Part shown: piece after piece, positions 1-6,421 of the stretch
How the letters are laid out: each line of letters starts with the position of its first letter
How positions within the stretch are numbered: position 1 is the stretch's first letter
Source: Nitrososphaerota archaeon
GTDB taxonomy: Archaea; Thermoproteota; Nitrososphaeria; Nitrososphaerales; Nitrosopumilaceae
Assembly (NCBI GenBank): GCA_018647405.1
Contig: JABGTD010000070.1
Coordinates: 1 to 36,021, forward strand
Length of the DNA stretch: 36,021 bases
Direction of reading: 5' to 3'
Notes under the pieces: generated by a model
The model's database searches: none
Seen by the model: only the letters and a program-made list of their open reading frames with translations
What the model was told of the DNA's origin: nothing
Translations under genes and position numbers: made by a program

Positions 1-176
1 ATTAATTTTCGCGTAGGTTTTTCGTCTGAACCAAATGGTTTTTTTGATGATTTTGTTTCAGGTTCTGGTGTACTTGCAGGTTCTGGTGTACTTGCAGGTT
101 CTGGGGAGTTTTCAGGTTTTTTTGAATCTTCTAATATTTCATCAAGAATGTCAGATGCATCAGAATTTGAACTCAT
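1..176 (-). CDS. Partial low-complexity Pro/Ser/Glu-rich protein (N-terminus only)
   Basis: Reading leftward from an ATG at 176-174 the frame stays open to the window edge, so only the first 58 residues are visible. They begin MSSNSDASDILDEILED and continue into a Pro/Glu/Ser stretch in which PASTPE occurs twice, then a Lys/Ser-rich segment (KSSKKPFGSDEK). The repeat is an 18-bp tandem duplication in the DNA. The visible part looks disordered and cytoplasmic, with no signal peptide. It starts 18 bp after the stop of the small gene ending at 195, so the two are probably co-transcribed. I do not recognise the family; the rest lies outside the window. Confidence 0.6.
   Translation of the reverse strand, partial: MSSNSDASDILDEILEDSKKPENSPEPASTPEPASTPEPETKSSKKPFGSDEKPTRKL
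61..96. repeat. 18-bp tandem repeat inside the partial Pro-rich gene
   Basis: The unit ggttctggtgtacttgca occurs at 61-78 and 79-96, and a third partial copy (ggttctgg) follows. On the minus strand it encodes the repeated PASTPE hexapeptide, so the reading frame is kept. This looks like in-frame repeat expansion in a disordered linker. Confidence 0.8.
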
Positions 177-194
177 TATTACAGTAAGACAAGT

Positions 195-443
195 TTATTG
201 TTTTTTAAGCTTCTCTTTTTCAATATAAGATTCAAGTATAGAATGCACATCGCCAGCTTTCGAAGATTTGATTTTGTCTACTATTTCTTTTTCTTCAATT
301 TCAAAACAATTCAAAAATTCTTGGTGATCCTTAAAGACTAAAATCACTTTATCCTTGAAAATGCAATGATAGAATTTTTCATTTTCCATAATTTCAGGAT
401 TTACCTTAACGCCATCATCATTTACTTCAATTGCAGAATCCAT
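195..443 (-). CDS. Small acidic/basic hypothetical protein (82 aa)
   Basis: An 82-residue soluble protein with no signal peptide or membrane segment. I start it at the ATG at 443; a TTG one codon upstream is possible. The N-terminal half contains a beta-rich segment (KFYHCIFKDKVILVFKDHQEFLNCF) with two cysteines, and the C-terminal half is helical and charged, ending EKEKLKKQ. No family recognised. It lies divergently from DNA polymerase IV across a 71-bp gap and just upstream of the partial Pro-rich gene, with which it probably forms a transcription unit. Confidence 0.6.
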   Translation of the reverse strand: MDSAIEVNDDGVKVNPEIMENEKFYHCIFKDKVILVFKDHQEFLNCFEIEEKEIVDKIKSSKAGDVHSILESYIEKEKLKKQ

Positions 444-514
444 CAATGATGACTAGTTCAGATTCAGATATAAAATTACGTAATTGTAATAAGAATTGAA
501 TTTTAAAACAAAAT

Positions 515-1606
515 ATGGAAAAACGAATTGTATTTCACGTTGATTTTGACTATTTTTATGCACAGTGCGAAGAAATAAGAAATTCCAAAATTAAAGGAAA
601 ATGTGTTGCAGTTTGTATATTTTCAGATAGGGGAAGAGACAGTGGCGCTATAGCTACTGCAAATTATAATGCAAGAAAATTTGGGGTAAAATCTGGCATA
701 CCAATCATGCTTGCAAAAAATAAACTAAAAGAAGAAGATGCAGTATTTTTGCCAGCAGATTTTGACTATTATTCTGACATGTCATCAAAAGCAATGGAAA
801 TAATTGAAAAGTATGCAGATGTGTTTGAATATGTTGGTAGAGATGAAGCATATCTAGACGTTACAAAAAAAACAGAAATAGATTTTCATAATGCAGAACA
901 TTTAGCACAACAATTAAAAAATGAAATAAGAAATAGTCTCAAACTTACATGTTCTGTTGGAATTACTCCAAACAAATTACTATCAAAAATTGCTTCAGAT
1001 TATAAAAAACCTGATGGATTGACAACAGTAAAACCAGAACAAGTTGAGGAATTTTTATCACCACTTAAAATTAGAGAAATTCCAGGGATAGGAAAAAAAA
1101 CAGAAAATGTGTTCATGCAAATGAATGTCCATACAATAGAAGAATTAAGAAAAATTGATGTTTTTGATTTAAATAAAATATTTGGAAGAAAAACTGGAGG
1201 ATATATTTTCAATTCGGCAAAAGGAATAGATACAGAAATAGTCAAAGAAAGACCTCCAACAATTCAATTTAGTAAAATTGTTACTTTAAAGAAAAATTCT
1301 AAAGAACTTGAATTTCTACGAGAAAATATGATTGAATTATGCACTCAATTAAACAAGATAGCAATTGAAAATAATAAGATGTATCGCTCAATTGGAATTC
1401 AATTTGTGAATGAAGATTTATCAACAAAAACTAAATCAAGAATGCTAAAAAATCCAGTAAATGATGAAATGGAATTGAAAAAAGTTACAAGTCAATTGTT
1501 AGAAGAAGCATTGTGTGAACAAGTAATGTTAGTTAGAAGAATTGGAGTTAGGATTTCAGAATTTTCAGACGTTGAAGGTCAAAGTAGTATTACAAATTAT
1601 TTTTAG
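515..1606 (+). CDS. dinB: DNA polymerase IV (Y-family translesion polymerase, Dpo4/DinB type) with C-terminal PIP box
   Basis: Error-prone translesion DNA polymerase. The N-terminal palm motif VDFDYFYAQ carries the metal ligand D10 and a Tyr at the steric-gate position (Y15). The catalytic Asp-Glu pair is in RDEAYLDV near residues 110-111, where Dpo4 has SIDEAYLDI, so the preceding residues are unusual. CSVGITPNKLLSKIASD and the helix-hairpin-helix IPGIGKKT follow, then the little-finger domain. The last eight residues, QSSITNYF, match the PCNA-interacting consensus Qxx(I/L/M)xx(aromatic)2 exactly. At 363 aa it is close to the usual 350-ish length. Its 3' end overlaps the convergent archaeosortase gene by 17 bp. 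Confidence 0.95.
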   Translation: MEKRIVFHVDFDYFYAQCEEIRNSKIKGKCVAVCIFSDRGRDSGAIATANYNARKFGVKSGIPIMLAKNKLKEEDAVFLPADFDYYSDMSSKAMEIIEKYADVFEYVGRDEAYLDVTKKTEIDFHNAEHLAQQLKNEIRNSLKLTCSVGITPNKLLSKIASDYKKPDGLTTVKPEQVEEFLSPLKIREIPGIGKKTENVFMQMNVHTIEELRKIDVFDLNKIFGRKTGGYIFNSAKGIDTEIVKERPPTIQFSKIVTLKKNSKELEFLRENMIELCTQLNKIAIENNKMYRSIGIQFVNEDLSTKTKSRMLKNPVNDEMELKKVTSQLLEEALCEQVMLVRRIGVRISEFSDVEGQSSITNYF

Positions 1607-2552
1607 ATGTATCTTTAGATTCTAATTTCTTGAGTCTTTTTGTTTCAACTGCAGTAACAACCAGTAAGAATATGAATAACCAAGGAAGGAACATTATTTC
1701 TCCAGCTACAGAATGAAATTCTTCCCAAGCTTCAGGATCAGTGGTTACTTTTAGTGCATAAACAGATAATGAAAATATTCGGATCATATTTACAAAAATA
1801 GTTCCAAGAATACCTAAAACAAAATATATTATTTTACGATTTCGTGGAATTCTCATTTTTATGAGAAATGCCATCATTACCAATGAATAGATGATTATAC
1901 TATGAACTCCTGCAGATGGCCAGAACACCTGTAATGCAAAGGGACCAAAGTCTCCATTAAGGAACATTAGATTATCGCGTGCAGTTGCAACACCAAGATC
2001 AAGTACAGTAATTACCCAAACATTGGCTTGTACAAAATATGGTACAATGTATTGCAATGGCCCAAGAGTATCATAAGGAAAGAAAGAATCTAATGCCAAA
2101 ATTATTGCATTACCAGCTAAAAATATTGGTCCAGCAGGTCCGATTCTAATCCATTTTCGTCCAAATAAGATTGCAAGAGAAGCAGTGACAAAAATCGCCA
2201 TTACTGTGAAATCAAATAACCATTCCCAAGAATATTCTAAGACACCAAAAACATCAACTAAACTCATTATGTAATCTCTAACACCGAATTGAAGAGATAT
2301 GAAATACGTTATTGTGAGTGCAATTAACGGAATACAGTAAAAGAAACGCTTTTTTGGAATTACAAATTTTAATCCAATTAATTCCGCTGCAATGAACGCG
2401 GCTGCAAAAAGAAATCCACCTCGACCTTGATTCCAACTAAGACTAAAACTATCAGGATATATTGCCATTGTGAATAGGATAGGAGATAAAACAAGTATAA
2501 TAGCTATCATGACACTTTTGTTTTCCATTGAGTGTGGTTTGTAGTCTCTCAA
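1590..2552 (-). CDS. Archaeosortase/exosortase-family membrane protein with Ser at the usual catalytic Cys position
   Basis: A 320-aa polytopic membrane protein with about eight hydrophobic segments. The exosortase/archaeosortase triad pattern is visible late in the protein: WPSAGVHS (residues 211-218), NMIRI with R258, and EEFHSVAG with H280. Family members normally have Cys in the first motif (CSG-type); here residue 213 is Ser. Archaeosortases are transpeptidase-like enzymes that process proteins with a C-terminal motif-helix-basic tail signal. A candidate substrate with a PEFPLG signal lies at 8944-9708. The listed start is TTG; an ATG at 2528 is equally plausible. The gene is 14 bp downstream of nre on the same strand, so it is probably co-transcribed. 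Confidence 0.8.
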   Translation of the reverse strand: MRDYKPHSMENKSVMIAIILVLSPILFTMAIYPDSFSLSWNQGRGGFLFAAAFIAAELIGLKFVIPKKRFFYCIPLIALTITYFISLQFGVRDYIMSLVDVFGVLEYSWEWLFDFTVMAIFVTASLAILFGRKWIRIGPAGPIFLAGNAIILALDSFFPYDTLGPLQYIVPYFVQANVWVITVLDLGVATARDNLMFLNGDFGPFALQVFWPSAGVHSIIIYSLVMMAFLIKMRIPRNRKIIYFVLGILGTIFVNMIRIFSLSVYALKVTTDPEAWEEFHSVAGEIMFLPWLFIFLLVVTAVETKRLKKLESKDTSKNNL

Positions 2553-2566
2553 TAAATATGCAAATA

Positions 2567-3724
2567 TTAGAAAAAATCAGACATGGTTGTTTGAGCTACA
2601 AGTTTGAGCATATTTCCATGAGCAAGCCATTCATTTTTGCTAATACTCATTCGGGTTGTTGCAAGAGTAATTGCTTCATTTAATGAATTTGTTTCTTGAG
2701 GAGTTTTTTTCATTGCTTCCCTTACTCCTTCACGAACCTGCCAAACACCAACAGGTACAGCATATTCAGGTTGAATTTCTCTAAATATCATAACGCCCGA
2801 TTGTCTTTTAATTTTTTGTAAGTATTCAGTTACTGCCAATTTACCTGCAAAATATGCACCTGCAATAGATGGAGGATGATCAATTCCTTTTGCACTTTCA
2901 TAATCAGTTCCAAATCCTATGGAATTTTTATCATGCCATGCTTCTTGCATTTCGAAAATCCATCTATGAGGAAATAATATTACTGAAAATAAATTTCCAA
3001 GATGATCAAAGTTGAAAACATCGCATCTATCAATTATATCAAATTCAAGTATATTATGCATTAAATCATTAGAGATTATCTGATCTGTTGCGGTAATACT
3101 CCATTTTGTTGGAACTAATTTTCTATTTTCACCAAACATTCCAATACTGAAACATTTTTGGATTTTAGATATTTCAATTCCAGAATTATAAAGTTTCATC
3201 ACTGCATCTTCAGCTTTTAGATCAGTGTCATAGTATGCATTTTCTATTGGTTTGATAGAGGAATTTGGAGAAAATTTCGCACTCTTTATTTCGCCAAGAG
3301 GGCCAAACGGTGGATTTTGACCATCAATAGAAGGAAGCGGAGTAGGTTTTTTTAAAAATTCTATTTCAGAATCAATAGAACCTGATGACATTGCTAATTC
3401 ATGGAGGCTTTCAATAAAACGGCCAGTGGTCTCTTCAATACCCGCTTTTTGTATTCCGCGTACAAGATTTAATCTATAATTAACAATTTCTTCAAGACTT
3501 TTTCCAAGCCATCTTTCAGGCGCATCTAAAAGAGTAGTATCTCCGTGAATAGGAGGTAGCATTGGTCCAATACCAACTTTGGGGTACCCATACGAGCCTA
3601 CAAAAACGGAAGGTGGACTAGAACCCTGTATTTCATTAGAAGAGAAAAGATTAGCATACTTTGAAAGATATTCATGCCAGTTTTGTTCAATACCTTTTCT
3701 AATATCAGAACCGTTTCTAGACAT
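2567..3724 (-). CDS. nre: Nre-family archaeal DNA repair protein with C-terminal PIP box
   Basis: A 385-aa protein matching the archaeal NreA/NreB family (DUF650/651). The clearest hallmark is the N-terminal SPPSVFVGSYGYPKVGIGPM followed by a DAPERW-type segment; the C-terminal region has GVWQVREGVREAMKK. The extreme C-terminus, QTTMSDFF, is a perfect PCNA-interacting (PIP) motif, as reported for Nre proteins in other archaea, where they act in DNA damage repair. I see no N-terminal Cys-rich zinc finger, which some family members have. It is divergent from the BtuF-like gene and upstream of the archaeosortase gene. The exact biochemical role of the family is not settled. Confidence 0.88.
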   Translation of the reverse strand: MSRNGSDIRKGIEQNWHEYLSKYANLFSSNEIQGSSPPSVFVGSYGYPKVGIGPMLPPIHGDTTLLDAPERWLGKSLEEIVNYRLNLVRGIQKAGIEETTGRFIESLHELAMSSGSIDSEIEFLKKPTPLPSIDGQNPPFGPLGEIKSAKFSPNSSIKPIENAYYDTDLKAEDAVMKLYNSGIEISKIQKCFSIGMFGENRKLVPTKWSITATDQIISNDLMHNILEFDIIDRCDVFNFDHLGNLFSVILFPHRWIFEMQEAWHDKNSIGFGTDYESAKGIDHPPSIAGAYFAGKLAVTEYLQKIKRQSGVMIFREIQPEYAVPVGVWQVREGVREAMKKTPQETNSLNEAITLATTRMSISKNEWLAHGNMLKLVAQTTMSDFF

Positions 3725-3814
3725 ACATTTTCATAAAATTTAGGAATAATAAATAATTCATCTACTAAAAAATTGACACAAAGTTAAAGAGAACTAATAA
3801 GATAATAATTTTAA

Positions 3815-4735
3815 ATGAAGAGTAAACGAATTGTTTCATTTTTGCCTAGCGCAACAGAGTTAATTTATGAATTAGAAGCACAAGAAAAATTGTTCGGGGT
3901 AACTCATGAGTGTAATTATCCTAATGATGCATCAAGTAAACCAAGAGTGATAGAAAGTGTCTTTGAACCAGAAAATATGTCAAGCCAAGAAATTGATGAT
4001 CAAATTTGTAGTCTTTCAGAGAGAGGAGAAGATATTTACAAATTAGTAACACAGAATGTGATCAATGCAAAACCAGATCTAATTATTTCACAAGAAATTT
4101 GTGAGGTTTGTTCAGCATATACCAATCAAGTAAAAAATGCAATCAAAATTCTTGATGAGAAACCAGAAATTTATTCGATGAGTCCTCATGATGTGCAAGG
4201 TATTTTGAAATGTGTAAAAGACATTGCAGAGAAAATTGATAAGGTGCAAAGAGGTATAGAAATTGTTAATTCACTTAATTCACGAATCAATAAAATAAAA
4301 AATGTACAAATTTCAAACAAACCCAAAGTTTTAGGAATAGAATGGATAAAGCCATTTTTTACATCAGGTCATTGGGTTCCAGAAATGATTGAATTTTCAG
4401 GAGGTATTAACATGATAACAAAAACTGGAGAACATTCAAGAAAAATGAATATTGAAGAAATTGAGAATACAGATCCAGATGTATTAATTTTGATGCCATG
4501 TGGTTTTGATGTTCAAAGAACAGTTTCAGAATACAATAAATATCTTAGAAATGATACTAGATGGAATCAATTAAGAGCTGTTAAAAATAAGAAAGTTTTT
4601 GCAGTTGATGCAAATTCATTTTTTAGTAAACCAAGTATCAGAATAGTAAAAGGAATTGAAATTTTAGCTAAAATTTTGCATCCAGAAATATTTACAGATT
4701 TAGAGGTACCGAATAGTTCATTTTTAAAAATATAG
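3815..4735 (+). CDS. BtuF-like (type III) substrate-binding protein without a signal peptide
   Basis: A 306-aa protein with the helical-backbone type III binding fold of vitamin B12/iron-siderophore receptors. It begins IVSFLPSATELIYELEAQEKLFGVTHEC, a typical start of the BtuF-like domain, and contains PDLIISQEIC, VLGIEWIKPFFTSGHWVPEM and DVLILMPCGFD. The mature domain begins almost at the initiator Met, so there is no signal peptide or lipobox, and the protein should be cytoplasmic unless exported differently. No ABC permease or ATPase gene is next to it. A cobamide- or corrinoid-related binding role is plausible by family, but the ligand cannot be read from sequence. Confidence 0.8.
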   Translation: MKSKRIVSFLPSATELIYELEAQEKLFGVTHECNYPNDASSKPRVIESVFEPENMSSQEIDDQICSLSERGEDIYKLVTQNVINAKPDLIISQEICEVCSAYTNQVKNAIKILDEKPEIYSMSPHDVQGILKCVKDIAEKIDKVQRGIEIVNSLNSRINKIKNVQISNKPKVLGIEWIKPFFTSGHWVPEMIEFSGGINMITKTGEHSRKMNIEEIENTDPDVLILMPCGFDVQRTVSEYNKYLRNDTRWNQLRAVKNKKVFAVDANSFFSKPSIRIVKGIEILAKILHPEIFTDLEVPNSSFLKI

Positions 4736-4747
4736 AAAGAGATTCTA

Positions 4748-4828
4748 TTATTGATCGTCTGTCTCATCTAATTCATCAGCATCGTATGCTCGTTTGGATG
4801 GACGAGTTGGAACGAAGAATCGTGACAT
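4748..4828 (-). CDS. Possible 26-residue small protein
   Basis: A short ATG-to-TAA frame in the gap downstream of the BtuF-like gene. It encodes a two-part peptide: a basic/aromatic start (MSRFFVPTRPSKRAYDAD) followed by an acidic tail (ELDETDDQ). The sharp basic-to-acidic switch and ordinary codon use are compatible with a real microprotein, but the length makes chance likely. It runs in the same direction as, and 79 bp downstream of, the membrane protein gene at 4908-5384. No family recognised. Confidence 0.3.
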   Translation of the reverse strand: MSRFFVPTRPSKRAYDADELDETDDQ

Positions 4829-4907
4829 AGTAAGAGATTACAATTTTAGAAGTAATTTTAGTGGGTTGTAAAAAATTGTCTTTTTACATTAACAAAATTG
4901 AACTAGG

Positions 4908-5384
4908 TTAGAATTTCACTTTACACTCACGTGAAAGAGACTTTGAAGTGATAAAAATTACAATTCCAAGAATCCCAATAGATGTTAAGCGGATTGGAAT
5001 TTCATAAATTGTGAGAAATGAGCTTGCAATACTCCCAGCTGTTCCAAAAGTGGCAATAACTGAAAATGCAATTGGACCACAAGAGCATGCACCCGCAGAT
5101 GCCCCAATAATAGTTCCAACAATACTCGAACCTATTTTTTTAGTTTCTTTAATTAATTTAACACGATAGATATTCATCGATACTGCAAGAGATGAAAGAA
5201 ATGATAAGATTACAATTAGAGAAAAGCTCAATGTAGTTTCAGGATACATAGAGAATACCAAAAATGGTTCAAGAAATAAAAATTCTGAAATTATAATAAG
5301 TGGTATGAATAATAAGAAAAAAAATCCAGTTGCAATTAAAATGTAAGAGGGATTTGAATAAACAAGGCCAAAAATATTATTCAA
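4908..5384 (-). CDS. Small four-helix membrane protein with a GACSCGP motif, paired with a DsbA-like gene
   Basis: 158 aa with about four transmembrane segments (roughly residues 13-35, 52-70, 88-118, 130-148). The third contains GASAGACSCGPIAF, a Cys-Ser-Cys-Gly-Pro motif at or in the membrane; another Cys lies near the C-terminus (SRECKVKF). The gene starts with TTG one base after the stop of the DsbA-like gene, so translation is probably coupled. The context suggests a redox partner that recycles or relays electrons from the DsbA-like protein, functionally like DsbB or CcdA but not similar to them in any way I can see. A metal- or mercury-transport-like role (MerT/MerC carry paired membrane Cys) is an alternative. 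Confidence 0.75.
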   Translation of the reverse strand: MNNIFGLVYSNPSYILIATGFFFLLFIPLIIISEFLFLEPFLVFSMYPETTLSFSLIVILSFLSSLAVSMNIYRVKLIKETKKIGSSIVGTIIGASAGACSCGPIAFSVIATFGTAGSIASSFLTIYEIPIRLTSIGILGIVIFITSKSLSRECKVKF

Positions 5385-5385
5385 T

Positions 5386-6075
5386 TTAGAGTAATGAATT
5401 AATTACATCTTCAAATGTCGAGTATGGGTGTGCACCTACAATTCGTTGTGCTTTCCCATCATCTGTATTTACAATCATGAACGTAGGAGTACTAGTTGCG
5501 CCAAATTCAGTAACAGCTACTTGTTTGTTATAATTAACTCTAGCAAAATGATCATCAGTAGTCATACATTTATCAAACTGTTCAATATCTAGATCTAAAT
5601 TGAATGCAATGGCTTGTAATCTATTTGCATTTGCCCAACCATCATCTATTTCTTGTTGATATGTGAAAAGCATTGAATGGTATTGCCAATATTTTCCTTG
5701 ATCATCTGCACAATATGTTGCCTCAGAAGCAGGAATTGAATCACTGCCTAAAAATGGCATATCCAGAAAAACTAGATTTACCTTTCCAGTCTCAATATAA
5801 TTTTCAACAATTTGTGGTCGAGTTTCTTCAAACCAAAGTTTACACATATGACATTGGTAATCACCAACTTCGATAATTGTAACAGTTGCAGTGTCATAAC
5901 CTAATACAGGTGCTTGTTTTAGTTCGAGTTTTTGAAATTCACCTTCAGTAGTGGAAGTCCGAGGAGTGTCAAAGTCAGACATGTATGATGTAGCAAAAAT
6001 TGAAAGTATTGTAACCAATGTGACGGCTGCGCCAGCAACTGCAATTTTCTTTATATGCACCATTGATTTTAACAT
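5386..6075 (-). CDS. Membrane-anchored DsbA-like thiol-disulfide oxidoreductase
   Basis: 229 aa. An N-terminal hydrophobic anchor (about residues 10-30, AVAGAAVTLVTILSIFATSY) places the rest outside the membrane. The thioredoxin/DsbA fold follows, with the active-site motif GDYQCHMCKLW (CxxC, near residue 76) and the cis-Pro loop TSTPTFMIV. A second Cys pair (TYCADD and DKCMTT) sits in the helical insertion. It likely forms or rearranges disulfides in exported proteins. It starts at ATG 6075, with another ATG at 6063. It is followed one base later by a membrane protein with a CSC motif and preceded by a Cys-rich small gene on the same strand. Confidence 0.88.
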   Translation of the reverse strand: MLKSMVHIKKIAVAGAAVTLVTILSIFATSYMSDFDTPRTSTTEGEFQKLELKQAPVLGYDTATVTIIEVGDYQCHMCKLWFEETRPQIVENYIETGKVNLVFLDMPFLGSDSIPASEATYCADDQGKYWQYHSMLFTYQQEIDDGWANANRLQAIAFNLDLDIEQFDKCMTTDDHFARVNYNKQVAVTEFGATSTPTFMIVNTDDGKAQRIVGAHPYSTFEDVINSLL

Positions 6076-6119
6076 ATGAATTTAATTAAAAAACCTTGCA
6101 TTGGCTCTAAGATGGTAGA

Positions 6120-6329
6120 TTATTTACGCCTAAACAAGCTCATGATTTTTTGAGCGACGGAATCAATAGGGCATGAGCTACATGAGATATCAGAGTTTTC
6201 AGCCTCAATTTGTTTATCCATATCATTTTGCTTTTTTTCATCCATAGGCTCACTAATCAAAAATAGGTTATAAACAATTTGACAAATTTTACAATTACAC
6301 GATTCACCATAGGAATCAATTAATTCCAA
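6120..6329 (-). CDS. Cysteine-rich small protein (69 aa)
   Basis: The frame starts at a TTG at 6329. Cysteines fall in two clusters: SCNCKICQ near the N-terminus and CSSCP near residue 50, enough for a metal site or two disulfide pairs. The tail is basic (SLFRRK), and there is no clear membrane helix or signal peptide. Codons upstream of the TTG remain open and protein-like (DRLINPC), so the real start could lie further upstream at a non-standard codon. It is upstream of the DsbA-like gene on the same strand, with a 44-bp gap. No family recognised. Confidence 0.55.
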   Translation of the reverse strand: MELIDSYGESCNCKICQIVYNLFLISEPMDEKKQNDMDKQIEAENSDISCSSCPIDSVAQKIMSLFRRK

Positions 6330-6394
6330 GCATGGGTTTATTAGACGATCGAATCGTGTGATAATAGAAATAATGATAGATTAGGTTCGCTTTC

Positions 6395-6415
6395 TCTGTC
6401 ATTGCTTTAGACAGA
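6395..6415 (+). promoter_or_regulatory. Hairpin immediately upstream of the DEAD-box helicase start codon
   Basis: TCTGTC at 6395-6400 and GACAGA at 6410-6415 form a perfect 6-bp inverted repeat around a 9-nt loop. Beyond one mismatch, three more T-A pairs extend the stem. The last base of the arm is 6 nt before the ATG at 6422, so a folded mRNA could cover the ribosome landing zone. A temperature- or helicase-responsive switch is only an inference. Confidence 0.45.
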
Positions 6416-6421
6416 AAAAAA

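Noticed and set aside
61-120. Short tandem repeats that might be a CRISPR-like or regulatory array
   Set aside because: They are in-frame 18-bp coding repeats with no spacers.
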